Assembly (NCBI GenBank): GCA_021399435.1
Contig: JAJTUP010000056.1
Span: 186,001-250,000 of the forward strand
Reading direction: 5' to 3'
DNA length: 64,000 nucleotides
Source: Diaporthe sp. PMI_573
Taxonomy: Eukaryota; Ascomycota; Sordariomycetes; Diaporthales; Diaporthaceae
Under the pieces are notes generated by a model. The model was not told where the DNA came from. It worked only from the letters and a program-made list of their open reading frames with translations, and did not search any database. The position numbers and the translations under genes are program-made. The stretch's first letter is position 1. The number at the start of each line of letters is the position of its first letter. Shown in pieces: positions 42,022 through 53,965 of this stretch.

Positions 42022-42024
42022 CTT

Positions 42025-42908
42025 AGAAGATCAAGTATTCCAGAAAGGCATGAGGAGCGACCTCATCGTAAAGTACTGATAAGTACATCCTCATGAAAGA
42101 AAAGATAAACACTGGTGCTTTCCATGTTGTCTCTCAGAAACCAACACCTCCCTGCCAAAAAGACCAGTAGGTAACTTTGGCTTTTAGCAAAAGGTCTTCT
42201 CACCGAGAAGAACTGGCATCCCGAGTCTACAGAGCCCAACATTAGCCACGGCTTATAGGAGATATCTCTCTGCACATACTAAATGTTCCGAATATCCTCT
42301 CCAATTCCTTTCTGCAAAATCTCACTAGAGCAAAGCAAGACATATGAGCAACACTAAGATGTTGCTGCCTGCACGATGGTGAGCCAGACATTTGACTGCA
42401 ACGATTAATTGAAAGCTCATCGAGCCTGGAATCTGATGTTTGACTGATTCTGGTATACCAGAGATGCTACTGAGTACAACGTCGCCTATCGGAAATCCAG
42501 AAGTCCACGAACTGGCTTTATACCCTTTGAGACCGGCTTCAAAGCCGGAACTCGACCGGTCGGACCACGTGGAGGCGATGTCTAAATTCCCGCCATCTTA
42601 CCATGGATACAATATGGACCTGATTAAAGCAACAGGAGCTTTCGAATTTAATCTAATCGGACAATTGCTTGTAGTCTATGAATGTGATCGCTATGAAATG
42701 AGTATCATGAGGGATACTTAGGTAGTGCCACTAGGTGGTTGATTACTTTAACACAAGGTTCCGATCAATGCCACACAACATCACATAGCACGTGCATTGA
42801 GTTGATGTTGACATGACGTCCAAACCTCGCGTGATGTTGATCAACATGCCCGTAGTGTGATGTGTATATGTACAATGTTGATTTCGTTGACATCACCCCG
42901 GTCGTCGC
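42025..42908. other. No gene; hAT subterminal region at right
   Basis: From about 42770 the sequence is rich in TGATGTTGA / TCAACATCA motifs (for example GTTGATGTTGACATGACGTC and GATGTTGATCAACATG), consistent with the 3' end of the hAT whose gene follows. Confidence 0.4.
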
Positions 42909-43860
42909 CTAATCCCCATCCTCAATTTCCGTTTCATCAATTGTAAACCCCATAGCGACATCTCCAAACCCCCCTGTAGCGAACTCCTCAGCCTCTTCGT
43001 CACTCTCCACGGCTGTGGGACCGCTTAACCATGCTGTGGCCTTCGTCTTCATAGTCTCGTCGTCACCACAACTCTGCAGAGTCACCAGTTCCTCCTCCTC
43101 GTGAATCGACAGCAGTAAGGGGTCGATGTGTTGGACCAGGCCGGCACGATACCATGATCGAAGTACTTGACACATGCTGACGATTTGTGCATCGAGAAGT
43201 GTCCTATGTGGCGAGACCATTCTGCCTGATGCCGAGAATAGCCTCTCACACTCTGCCGACATGGCCTGAACGGTGAGAAAATCAAGAGCCATCCGAGACA
43301 GGCGGGGATATTTGCGCCGCCTCTCGTGCCAATATGCAACAGGATCTCGGGTCTCGATATGCTCACTGTCGTTAGCACACCAAGACTCATATTCGTCGCC
43401 GGAAATTCGCCGAGTCTGCTGCTGGGGCTGCTTTCGACGGTCGTTATGGTCGAACGGGTCGAAAAACTTGCGCCTTTTCGGAGCAGGCCCTTCCTCGTCA
43501 TCACAATCATCAGGCACAGCGACATGCGAATAGTCTCTCCGCCAAACTGTCTTCACCATGATCTTCGCCGTTGAAATCCACGCCGGGGTCTGGTCCCATT
43601 GCTGCTCAAACCATGCCCAGCCATATGAAGGATGCAGCGCCATAGCCGTGTAGTAGACAGGGGTTTCGTCGAGTTCTTATGTGGTCAGCTCTGGCCATAT
43701 AGCCAGAAAGAAAGATAAACTTACTATGGTAGTACTCGTCCATCTTCTGCCATGCTAAGTTGATACCAATCCTGAATTGCTCCGGATCAGGGAAGCCCTC
43801 AGCTTCGGCCTTGAACTTTTCAAGCTTATTTTTGATGCTGAGCCTCAACGGCAAGGGTCT
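42909..43860 (-). pseudogene. hAT transposase C-terminal half, two exons
   Basis: Exons 43725-43860 and 42909-43675 join across a 49-nt GTAAGT..ATAAG intron in phase, giving EYYHKLDETPVYYTAMALHPSYGWAWFEQQW. The dimerisation (hATC) signature is present: PVAYWHERRRKYPRLSRMALDFLTVQAMSAECERLFSASGRMVSPHRTLLD. The tail is acidic. The N-terminal finger and catalytic residues are missing; the right edge meets another hAT in the opposite orientation. The surviving part has no stop codons, which suggests recent truncation. Confidence 0.85.
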
Positions 43861-43940
43861 ATTTGCTTAACTAATCCTCTAGTACACCGCGACCTGACTT
43901 TAACCCCCAGACTGAGGTCGAACAACAACCAGTCCTCGAC

Positions 43941-44456
43941 ATGCTTCAACGCCGCAAACGCTTCTTCGCGAACGACGCCGACGACGAGGTTCATAATTCA
44001 CAAGATACACGGCTAGCAAACAAGAGGAGAAGGGGCAACAAAGGAAAGGACCCTGAGCCCATACAACGAGAGGATATACAACAAGACGAGCTAGATACAT
44101 ACCTTGTTGAGCCAGTAGTCAACCCAAAGGCGTACCTAAACGACCCAATCGCGTGGTGGCGGGATATTGGCGCAAAACGATTCCCCAAGCTGTCTTATAT
44201 GGCAGTTGACTTCCTCACGATACCTTCAGCAGCAGCAGAAACTGAGCGTCAGTTTAGTAGCGTCGGGCAGATGGTGTCAGCACGGAGGTCTTGTCTTCAG
44301 CGGCACGTTATTGGCGCCAGCCAGTGTATTAGGTCTTGGAGCAAAGCAGGCGTCTACAAGGCTGAATTGCCACTTGAATTGCTAGATCGGGCATCTAGCA
44401 CGGCGTTACAAAGTGATATTGCACGGGAATTAACTAGATGGGCACAACGTAGCTAA
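43941..44456 (+). CDS. hAT dimerisation-domain-only protein, 171 aa
   Basis: ATG frame MLQRRKRFFANDADDEVHN followed by a basic, acidic linker and then the hATC domain: DPIAWWRDIGAKRFPKLSYMAVDFLTIPSAAAETERQFSSVGQMVSARR. It ends SDIARELTRWAQRS. It belongs to a different hAT lineage from its neighbour (AAETERQFSS against SAECERLFSA). No catalytic part precedes it, so it is a truncated transposase, here with an intact start and stop. It could be a relic or a stand-alone dimerisation protein; I cannot tell. Confidence 0.65.
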   Translation: MLQRRKRFFANDADDEVHNSQDTRLANKRRRGNKGKDPEPIQREDIQQDELDTYLVEPVVNPKAYLNDPIAWWRDIGAKRFPKLSYMAVDFLTIPSAAAETERQFSSVGQMVSARRSCLQRHVIGASQCIRSWSKAGVYKAELPLELLDRASSTALQSDIARELTRWAQRS

Positions 44457-44487
44457 TATAACTGGGAATAGCCTCAAATACGCACCC

Positions 44488-44669
44488 CATCCGATTTAGC
44501 AGATCTGATATCTGATTCCGAATCGGATATAGGCAAATCGGATCGGACCCGATCCGATATAGACCAATCCGATTCGGAATCGGATGGGCTTCAGTCTATT
44601 CGATCGATTTCAAATCGATATCGGAATCGGATGGGATTTGGCCATCCGATCGACCGATGGCCTGCTCTG
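44488..44669 (+). repeat. ATCGGAT subterminal motif array at a hAT 3' end
   Basis: ATCGGAT or its complement ATCCGAT occurs more than a dozen times in 180 bp, often as palindromes (GATTCCGAATCGGAT, CCGATTCGGAATCGGAT). The array ends at CGATGGCCTGCTCTG, whose complement CAGAGCAGGCC is a plausible hAT terminus. The opposite end was not found, so the element is 5'-truncated. Confidence 0.8.
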
Positions 44670-44679
44670 CTAGTGGTGT

Positions 44680-45015
44680 TTTCCTTCACTAGGTTCAATC
44701 CACCGAGCTCACTAATATCCCAAAGAACTTCGCCAAACTCTTGTTCATCCCCCTCAGAAATCTTGCCGTTTGTAGCATCGAGAAACGCGTCCTTTCGTTG
44801 GGTAGAGCCGCTGACCCAAACCTCGTACTTTCGCAGCCTTGCAAGTGGCCCAGTCGGTCGCCAAACGGCGAGGTGCGAGGGTCTTGGAGAGCTTGCCAGC
44901 GTTGAAAGCAGTCGCAGAGAGGTTGATAATGTGATTGCCGCAGCGTAGCCTCCGGGGAGCGGACTCTTCATCAGGGAGCGTAAGTGCCAGTTTTACATTC
45001 GCTCGGTAGCCTTGT
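44680..45015 (-). pseudogene. hAT transposase internal relic
   Basis: Across two minus frames one reads APRRLRCGNHIINLSATAFNAG and then WRPTGPLARLRKYEVWVSGSTQRKDAFLDATNG, the sequence order of hAT transposases downstream of the catalytic core (RRLRC-x-x-H-I-x-N-L; W-R-x-x-G-P-x-x-L). At least one frameshift separates them. It abuts the end of the plus-strand hAT at 44669. Confidence 0.6.
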
Positions 45016-45137
45016 CGCAAATTTTATTTTCTCCTGCTAAACGCTACTCACGAAGCTTGCTAGAAAACTCATCAGCCGAACAACACAATATTATCTCGGC
45101 CAATGCTCTAGTATCATCCTTACGCGCCTCGCCCAAC

Positions 45138-45810
45138 ATGCTCTTTTCAAAGATCAAGTCGATTCTGTCCTTGTTTGTTGTGGCAGCTGGTGCAGATTTG
45201 GGGAAGGGCTACACACACGACCCATGTGTCAAGCTCATTCTGCCGACTACGGGTTGTAAGCCGCGTACTTATCCAGATGAGAACCGTAGCCTAACACGGA
45301 GCAGCAATGGATCTGCCTTCGCCCAGTCTGAACCTCACAGTCACTTATATTGCTCTCGGCCACGGCATCCAAAACTATACATGTGCCTCCGAAAACGCAA
45401 CAGCCATTCCTATTGGAGCCCTTGCCGTTCTTTACGACATTACACCCCTGTACCCTGGCATAAGCAGCATTAGCCTATCAGCCGAAGATTTCAACGGTCT
45501 CTCCGCAAATGTGCTGTGGAAGACAGCAATCCCACTCAACCTCATCGACGCAGCAGCCCAAGGCCCCGGCTCCCCCCTCCCCGAATCCCACTACCAGGCC
45601 GACGCCGCAAACCCGTTCCCCGCCTCGCCCTCGGACCTCGGACTCGGCGGCATCAGAGCCAAGTTCCTGGGTTTCCACTACTTTGACGCAGAATCGGCGC
45701 CTACATTCGATCTGGTCGGCAGCGCGGACCCGGCGGGCCTGTTCTTTAGCGGGGAGAAGACGGGCGATGTTAAGGCGCCAGCAGACGCGGACAAAGGCGT
45801 GCCGGGATAG
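45138..45810 (+). CDS. Secreted DUF3455 protein, 207 aa, two exons
   Basis: Exon 1 is 45138-45255 (ATG; MLFSKIKSILSLFVVAAGA signal peptide), exon 2 is 45305-45810; the 49-nt intron (GTAAGC..GAGCAG) keeps phase and restores SMDLPSPSLNLTVTYIALGHGIQNYTC. DUF3455 hallmarks follow: IQNYTCASENATAIPIGALAVLYDITPLYP, a middle region with SESHYQADA-like loop, GGIRAKFLGFHYFDAESAPTFDL and a final GEKTGDVKAPADADKGVPG. The family is secreted and of unknown activity (often misannotated as malate dehydrogenase). The frame is intact. Confidence 0.85.
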
Positions 45811-45904
45811 GCATTGAGTGGACGTGGGATCAGTAGGTGATAGATAGACCTAGCACGTAGAATTATCTCTCTTGCCTGCGTACTCGAATGTTTTGACATG
45901 TTTA

Positions 45905-47194
45905 TCAGTACAAGGGATGGTCAGGGAATGTCAAAGAAGCCTGCAATGGCATCGAAGTGATACTGTCCATCACGCGTTCTTGTACTTCTTCCATCCCCTC
46001 CTCTACCTTCTCAGCAACCAAGTCTGACAGCCTGTCCACTACGAGCCGTTCCTCCCTAGCATCAAGCTTATTGTCAAGCTCGGTCTTGAAGTCGCTCAGC
46101 ATCTGCAGGACTTGAGACTTATGGGTTGCAAATAGCTCAAGCACCTCCCGCCTGTGTTTGTCAAGGCGGTCATCTAGCAGAGCCTCCACACTTCTTTGAC
46201 TTATCAGGCAGGAGACAGGTCCAGATGCAGATTTGGACGAGCTCCGGCGACGGCGCTTCTGGCCTTTACCTGTAGAGACATAAGCGCGTGATCGGTAGGC
46301 TCAGTACGGGAACATGGAGGACTGACTCTCACTTAGATGCGGAGGACATGGGCCAACATCGTCGTAGGCCGGAGGGTCGGGGACAGGCTCGGAAAGATCA
46401 TCACCCTCTAGCAGCTGTGCGCCCTGGCCCCGGTAGAGCCTCAACAGGCTAGCACATGCCAGGATTGATGATAACCTGTGGTCCGTAACGGCTGTACAAA
46501 GCTGCCGCAATGATGATAGCGGCAGCATCTTGCGCGGCAGCGATGTATAGACGGTAAAGGACAGCTGTGTAGCAAGCTCGCGCAAGGACTTCATCGCTTG
46601 TTCTCCCCCCTGTGCCACATGATCATAGGTACTTGGAAGCACCAGGGCGGGTGCCCTGTTCATATTAAAGGTGAGCGCCACGGTATTGGTGCCGAAAGGC
46701 TTCTCGTTAGGCTCTGCATTGAACGAAAGCTGGCTGACACGCTCGGGATGGATGAAGACAAAAACGTTTACTTGGCCATCGCGGCGGGCACTAGGCCCGC
46801 CCTCAAATCGCAAGCCCATGCGCAGTTTGAAGAAAGCGCTGCCAGAGGTGTCGTGCGGAGTCCAGTTCATATCGAGGAACATGCTCTCCAGGCGATGCGA
46901 CTGCCACAGTACCAACGCCGGCGTCTTGGTCTCGACCTTCCGGGGCCATATCGGCTGGATATCATGCCATCTCTGATGCGAACCCGCCGATGATGTTGAT
47001 GACTTGCTAGCAGACACGCCTCTGGATGAGGCAGACACAGACTCGTCTTGACCTGGCTGCGGACCGCTTGGACTTGTCTGGCCTTTCTCCGGCGCTTGTT
47101 CTGCGTCATGCTCGGATCGCGGGGTGTTCGGATTCGTGGGGGTTCCTGAGCAGGCGGAGGCTGTCGGCGATGAAGCTGAGTCGTTGGCCATCAT
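45905..47194 (-). CDS. Hypothetical protein with C-terminal coiled coil, 408 aa
   Basis: Two exons (46333-47194 and 45905-46269) joined in phase by a 63-nt GTGAGA..CTACAG intron (PPHLSKGQKRRRRSSSKS). The ATG at 47192-47194 begins MMANDSASS; the frame runs farther upstream without an ATG. Residues 1-75 are low-complexity S/T/P/E. Residues about 85-265 look globular: ALVLWQSHRLESMFLDMNWTPHDTSGSAFFKLRMGLRFEGG, GQVNVFVFIHPERVSQLSF, NTVALTFNMNRAPALVLPS. A basic KGQKRRRRSSS segment could be a nuclear signal. The last 90 residues are a charged helix (LLDDRLDKHRREVLELFATHKSQVL..) typical of a coiled coil. I do not recognise the family; the intact splice and clear domain layout support a real gene. 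Confidence 0.65.
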
Positions 47195-47989
47195 GTCGGC
47201 GCGCAACCTAAGATCTCGCGAGAGTGGGTCAGTACCGAGGAGCACGGTGAGGAAGAAGATATGCCCCTGAGGATCGGCTCAGTATCCCACCCGCCCAGGC
47301 TTTTTTCGTGAACAGAGCAGCCTTGACTCCTCAAGTCTGAGTAGTAGCAAGCGAGGGAATCAAATGGCTCTTTGGTGGCAGGAACAGGAGCTACGACAGT
47401 TGAATTGTGATGTTCACATGTACAGCCCAGCCAAGCCGCGCCACGATTACCGGTACGCGCTGACGCCTGCACCCAGGGTCTTTCGCCGGCCGTGGGCGAC
47501 GAGTAGAAGCCTGTAGAAGATGGTGCAGGCCGCGTGTGAACAGGTCGTGGGGAGTCAAGGACTGTGGACTGATGCAGCGATGATCACTCAGTCAACTCTC
47601 GCTCTTTGCGTTCCATGTTGCTGAGTTTGTGACGATGGTGTTGATGCGCAATGAAGGGTTGGATTGGAGACGAGATTATCTTCGCTGGGATGTGGTCATC
47701 AAGTGTGGTCGATTTTGTTTCGCTGACTAACAGACTTAGAAATGGGGAGGCTGGATAGCGCCTTGGCCCAACCGTTACCCGCCAGCTACCTCGCATTGGG
47801 CCGCGTTGGCCGTATCTTCCCTGCTCTTTACGAGCAAATTAGTTGTAATCGGAGCGCTGCATATAGCATCAATCCTGTAAACTTCAAAAGTGTGGATTCT
47901 CCATGCCTCAACACTCTTAGAGATCATCTTCCGCCGCAATCAAAGCTTAATACATATTGAAAACAAGCCACCCACATACTATAGAGGGC
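47195..47989. other. No gene recognised
   Basis: Upstream flank of the preceding gene. Only short frames. Confidence 0.3.
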
Positions 47990-49647
47990 ACGTTCTGTTA
48001 AAGCCCTGATCAGAGGGCCTCTGACGGTTGGCCGTTGCCTTCTGCTTAGTCCCGGAAAAGGGGTCGCCATAAGGGCACTTCCGTGCCCTGAAGGCCACCA
48101 CCAGAACTTAGCCTCTAGACATCATCACGAAGAAAAGACCGTTTCGTGATAACCTCGTTATTCTGCTTTCCCCGTACGTACGGAAGACTATCCAACACTG
48201 ATCAGTGGTTGCACAGTCAACCCCTGATAGCAAGGATTAAGAGGCAGACCTCTATCGCCATCGTCGCCGCCGACAGCTTCGCTGCTCGTTGACGTCGTCG
48301 AGTGACGATCTCTGCGCTACGGCCAACCCTTCTTCGAAGCGACCACCGCCAACGGTGGCCCATCACGAAGAAGCTGAGGCCCAGCTTGTGGGAATTTACT
48401 GTGACCGTTGTTCTGGTGCTCCCTCGTCGTCCCTGGGCGCCCACGGCCGATACACCAAGCGAGGAAAGGTCAATCAACCACGAGTACGCTCCATCGCGCT
48501 CTACGCACAGCCGTGCAACCGACAACCTCTCGAGAAGCCCCTTGAGAGCGCTCGAAACGCCAAAACACTCGAGAAACCCCGCAAGGACCCTCGGAACGCT
48601 CCTCTCGGCACCCACGGAAGGCACTGCCGAGCACGCCAAGCGGCCCCAAGCGTCGCCAAAGCGTTTCGGAGACCGTCAGGGGGCACGAGAAGCCTTCTAT
48701 GAGACAAACTCTATTGCGCTATACGCATATTTGCCTCCCACCGCTTGCCCTGACCCCTCTTGAACCACACGCACCCCTTTCGCGGTTGCCACTATCACCG
48801 GAAGAGCCGAGGCCCAGAGTATCTCTTTCCTCTGCACCATCGTTGCTTCTTCCCTCTCGACTGGGGGCGGCTGTTCTTGCCCGGCCAACGGCCCTCCTGC
48901 CCATCCGGCTGCACCTTCCCCTTCCGGCGCAGCCAGAAGACAACGGGAACGAGAAGATCTCCCGGCGGCAGGGGCAGAAGCACCAGCAGCAGGCCAACTA
49001 CCTGCCAAAGAACACGAATACGTTGACGACGACGACGACGACGACGACACCGAGAAGGCTGGTCTGTCACCTGCTACGGCGGTGCCGTCGTCTTCCCCTT
49101 CTTCTTCGCCCTCACGCCCTTCCCCCAAGCTCCGTTAGCCCGGCGGCACTGGCTCCGCTCCCTCCACCGGCTCCGCCATCTTCTTCTCCTTTTCTTCTCT
49201 TCTTTGGCCTCTTCTTCTCGTCACCGAAGCCGCCAACTACCTGCCAAACGGCGGCGGCGGCCGGCCCTCCTTCAGGTCCTCCCCCGATTTTTCCCCGGAA
49301 CCCGGCCTTTCTTCTTTTCTTTTCGACCAAACCGACGCCGCCAACTACCTGCCACTGGCGGCCCCTGCGGCCCTCCTTCTTTACACCCCATTCCAGTTTC
49401 CTTTCACGTCTTTTCTCGGCAACTAACGTCGCCAACTACCTGCCAAACGGCGGTGCCGGCGGTGCCGGCGGCCTCCCGGTTAGCGGCGACTCCTCCATTC
49501 TGCTCCCAAGTGGGACAACCCGGGAAACTCTACCAGTCAGCCTGCGCAATAATAGCTTCCGTTTGCCGAAGACTATTACCTGAGGGTGAATAGTGTACTT
49601 GTGCCGGTCAGAAGTCGCAGCAATAAGTGTACGATACCCACAACACC
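47990..49647 (+). other. GC-rich leader upstream of a gag-like ORF, possible retroelement LTR/UTR
   Basis: The 1.6 kb left of the gag-like ORF is GC-rich, pyrimidine-rich and carries internal motifs repeated four times (GCCAACTACCTGCCA at 48993, 49232, 49340 and 49431) and a (GAC)n run near 49029-49050. A TG start near 47998 could mark an LTR, but no second LTR copy is present, so I cannot define it. No protein-coding gene is supported despite long open frames created by composition. Confidence 0.4.
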
Positions 49648-50625
49648 ATGGCGACTGGTTCGGAAGCAAGATCGTCGGCCGGCACCTCCTTGACCACACC
49701 GTCACAAGAAGCTCTCTCCTTCTTCGCCCAGCTAAGGACCAAATTGGACGTTCCGGCGGTGGCGTGGACTTCCGTGAATCCAGCCCTGTGGGACAAAGAA
49801 GTCACAAAAGATACTCTCACCACGGAACTTGCCTCTACTAGTGTTCTCATGTTTATGTCGGATCCGTATAACGCCAGGGCCACTGGGCAGACTCTCTTTG
49901 ACGAGTTCTTAATCGAATTCGAGCACTGGGATCACGACATGTTTACGGCTATTGATAAGCACTGGAAAAAGGAACTGCGTATCTATCTACGCCAACGCTT
50001 TGTTTACACAGGACCACCTAAGGGCGCGTTGCCACGGCAGCTGGCCAATCTTCTCACACTTGAAGAGTGCCCAGAATGGCCAGAAGGAGCAGCACCAGCT
50101 GGCCCAAGCCGATCTAGCCCACGACAACAGGGAGAACCACCAGCACAAGCCACAACCTTCCGATTAGGGCAAAACATCATCGAATCGGTAGAACACCACA
50201 CCCCAGAGGCGGCGATGCCGGCCAACGAGAACCCACCGGACCACTATCGTCAGACGGCACTTCCGGAGGCACGCCGCCAGACGTTTCCTTCCCCGGCGGG
50301 CACGGCCCTGAGGCAAGAAAGGAACCAGACGTACCCACACCAGCGATATCCGGCGGGAACGCCGCTCCCTATTTCAGCGCCAGATATCCCCTACGACCCA
50401 TACAAGCACCTTCCTCCTCGCCACTATGACAACGACAAGCTAGACCCTCAGAAGATGATGATCTTCACGAAGACCTGGGGCAACCAGTCGAGATGGTCTG
50501 GGGAACCCTACGATCTTCTTGACGATAAACTGAAGGTCTTCCTTAACATCTGCTACTTCTGCGACGTCACACCGTACCAGTTTTGGGCGGTCTTTCCGAG
50601 AATTCTCTCCGGAAAAAGAGCATAC
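49648..50625 (+). pseudogene. Ty3-type retrotransposon gag-like fragment
   Basis: ATG in good context (ACCATGGCG) begins MATGSEARSSAGTSLTTPSQ. The protein ends in a gag/capsid-like block: LPPRHYDNDKLDPQKMMIFTKTWGNQSRWSGEPYDLLDDKLKVFLNICYFCDVTPYQFW, close to the fungal Ty3/gypsy gag pattern (K-M-x-x-F-x-K-x-W-x-x-x-x-x-Y-x-G-E-P-Y-D-x-L-D-x-K). The frame carries on into Helitron sequence and stops at 50721, so the rest of gag and pol are missing. The middle is rich in P/Q/R. Confidence 0.65.
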
Positions 50626-53600
50626 CTATTTAGACCAGCCGAAGAGCTACTAGAGCTGAGCAGTGATCCAACATTAGATAGAGAAACAGTTGCTAAGTTC
50701 CCCTTTGGCCGTAGCTCTTGAACGAAACTTTTGAAGAGACTATGGTCTTGTTCAAAGGGAATTTGGGTTTCTTCCCTTGGTATGTGACCTCGCCTGAGCT
50801 TCGTCACCTTGATCATAACCGCGTACTCGTATAGTGACAAGTGGGCTAAGAGTGGCCCTCGATGCTGATAGGCGTCTAAAGTCGAAACGCGTCGGCCTCT
50901 TTCGCCCAGGACGATCTGATCAGGGTCCCTCAATCCGTGCCCTCCAGCAACTGCAATGCCGCGAAGAAGCGGCCACCTATCTATCACTGCACAAAAGACC
51001 ATATTCAAGTTCAAGTATGACCAATCATCCTTTGGCACAGAACAGTACTCAGTTGGATAGCCAAGTAGTGAACTGCAAACCTCAACAGCAGAAACTTCTA
51101 CTTCGCTGAGTACCCGATTGGCTAGCTGCATCCAAACTTTCCTTCCCACATCTGCTGGCTGTGGATTGGTATGATTGACAGAATCTGGTATGGCCCTGTT
51201 CTGATCACTAATGTGCTTCTGTAGAGCTAGCATAGCACTAACCCCAGCACCAGCAGGAAGTCGAGACTTGGTCGCATAATACATGATGTACCGTGATAAC
51301 GCAAATGCACGGGTTCGAGTGAATATAAAATCGATGTCGTGATTATGCCGTAATGCAATTGCCATCGTCTCATTGTAATTGTTCACCATCTTGTAATTTC
51401 GCTTAAGATGAACAACACCATGCTGATCAGCGTGTGTAGCTGGAACCAAGGGTTTTGGTAGCCCGAAGCGACAAAGTGAGCCGCGCAGCTGCTGGAACCT
51501 CCGTCGTCGCTGCGCTTTTGATTCATTAGGAGAGCCGGTTGACTTGAGTTGATCGTTGATTTCCTGGGAAGCAATATGCTTGATGCAAGTGAAAGTATGA
51601 GTATGAACCTGCCTGCAATATGCAGCAAAGTTGGCTTGTTCCTTAAAAGCAAGGTCCAAACGATTCTTGTCGTTGATCAGACCCCAGTCGATATCCTGGA
51701 GTGAACCAGATTTCCATGAATTGCGCCCGGCCTCATAGTCCAGGTCGTGTGAGATAAGATTTTCGAGGAACGCGAGGACCTTACAGCGAAAGGCTTCCTC
51801 GATTGGGTCTTGAAGTCTTGCCGTGATCAGAGGAATGGAAAACCCGCCATATACCCAGATCAACCCATGTAAATGAAGTGAATGCCGCTCATTAGTTTCT
51901 GAGAGTCCAATGTAGTGCTTAACACGACCAAAGATTGACGGCTTTCCGACGCGAACAACATGTTTAAAAAACAACTCCATTTCTCGGTGAAATAATTCAG
52001 CTGCACTGACTGGATCGCTTGTTGCCTGCACTGATCGGGACCAAAAAGTCGACAACATATCGTTTTGGACCTGTAAAACGTCCTCATCAAAAAGACGCTT
52101 ATTACTCAGCTCGATACGAATAGGGTGGTCGATATCGTTAGGATTTACTGTAAACCAGATTGCTGGTAAACCAGTTGAGACACAGAGTGATTCGATCCGA
52201 GCTCTGGACTGTAATCTCGCCTCTCGTGAGAAAGGATGATGTCGACCATATACAGACAACTCTCAGAGTATTGCCGCAACATGACCATCAGTAGTTCTCC
52301 CAGTTGCCCTTAGTTCAGCTCTGGCACACTCCAGGCGATCTTGATCATGTAATATGTCTCGATGGAGCTCCGTAAGGCGATCAAAACCAGCATGATGTAT
52401 TCGAGCAGAGCTGATCTGTCGGTTTGTTGAGCGAAGGAGCAAATCAAATGCTAAGAACGTAAACGCGGGATGTGTTGAGAAACGACCGCCTCCATGACGC
52501 AACAAGATAGAAAGCCACTTCTGAAGGTTGAGATTCGGTATTCTCAGTGACACTCCATTTAAAGGCTCTGCAGGCTTTGTTGATTTCGGGCCACCAAGAC
52601 CGTAAGGGAAAAGGGCTGCAAATGTTTTTGGCCAGAAGCTTGGCTCAAAGCTGTCCGCGAAATGTCGCCTCCGCCCAACATTAATGAACGCCTCATAGCC
52701 TGATCCGTGGATAGTTTCGGGTTGACGTGGTGGTACTGATTGCTTGCTGAGTGCGTCGAATATAAAATCGAGTCGATCAGCCTCTCCATGAATACCACTA
52801 CCGTCCAGAGGAAACAAGCCACTCATAAGATTTTCTGGCTCATCATGCTCTGAAACCCAATCCATAGCCTCCAATGTCGTCTGATCAGAGGCCGCAACAG
52901 CTTTCTGAAGTGTTTTTTCACTCACAGCCTTGTCCACAACCTCATCGATCATGACGTCCAAATCCTCCTCTATCGGTTCATCCTGATCAGGCCTATCAAC
53001 TCCAGAAGTGACAGGGTCGCTGCGAAGCGTATCGGGAATGGAATCATCCAGGTGCTCCATGTGTGACCAGACAATATTAGGGACTGAACTCTCAGGATCA
53101 ATATCCCATGTTGCCATCACCTGCTCATCAATATGTATGTGGGCGTAGAGCTCATCATGTGCCTTCTTCCACCGCAAAGCCTGTAGGATTTTATCCCGAC
53201 GAACAGACATCAGCTTGCTCAGATCAGTAGCAGACGGGACCTGACCCCCACTCCAGCACACTCTAATAGACTCCATGACCTTGATCAGAGGGTGCGGTAG
53301 AACTGTTGCTATAAGGCTTTCAAGATCATTAACATAGACAGTTATATGACCTTTCTTGTGTTGCCGGAAATGCCATGATGTCCCGGTGTTGGTAGGCCGA
53401 CAATATCTGGTAATATAGCCATAAGGACAATTCAACCCGATTAACCGCTCCTCAGCAATCGCTAAACCACTTAAGGCCGGTGGGTAGAGGTGAGAACAAC
53501 TGATAAAACGAAGATCTCCACCACAATTGACCGGCATCTGGCCAAGGCGAACATCATCGTAACAACGGCTACAGATATCTGCATTATTGTTGCTCTGATC

Positions 53601-53965
53601 TGTAGGGAAACATTTCCGACACTTAGTTTTATCTGATAGATTCGCTTTCAGCGGTTGAGACATCTCGATCTGCCATGAAAATGACCGCATATCTCGCGCC
53701 GGAGTCTGCACTAAACAAATTGCACAGGTTTTGGTCGGCAATGTGCTTTTATCGTGCATGGCTGTGAGGAAAGACTGGATAGTCTCAATTTTGAGTTCCC
53801 GTGGAACTTCATTGCACCAATCACTCCTCTCAGAAGCAATCTTTTCCTCGTTGAACACCTGATCTATCTCATCAAGCATACTCTCAATAGCTCTAATTCT
53901 GTGTGGTTGAAGTTGATCTTGTACAGAGCTAAACTCTGCATCCCACTGTTCCGCCGACTTGCGTT
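50626..53965 (-). pseudogene. Helitron Rep fragment (HUH/Y2), helicase missing, one nonsense codon
   Basis: Rolling-circle transposon protein. The upstream part (53965 down to 52264) has a zinc-binding region (CAICLVQTPARD, CRKCFP, ICSRCYDD) and a DUF6570-like section (SCSHLYPPALSGLAIAEERLIGLNCPYG), then the start of Helitron_like_N (FAALFPYGLGG). A TGA at 52261-52263 interrupts LRATGRTTDGHVAAIL-ELSVYGRHHPFSREARLQSR, where homologues read arginine (CGA). The second part keeps the HUH motif as HSLHLHGLIWV and the paired-tyrosine helix SRYIMYYATK. The protein breaks off near 50626 before the SF1 helicase. No ATG precedes it at the right. One C-to-T change plus truncation disable it. Confidence 0.85.

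Noticed and set aside
47990..48240. 5' LTR of a gypsy element
   Set aside because: A TG start is possible and a gag-like ORF follows, but no second LTR, primer-binding site or polypurine tract could be confirmed.
48289..49583. Long overlapping open frames on both strands
   Set aside because: Composition-driven (GC-rich, pyrimidine-rich, arginine/serine/proline proteins), mutually overlapping, with no domain.
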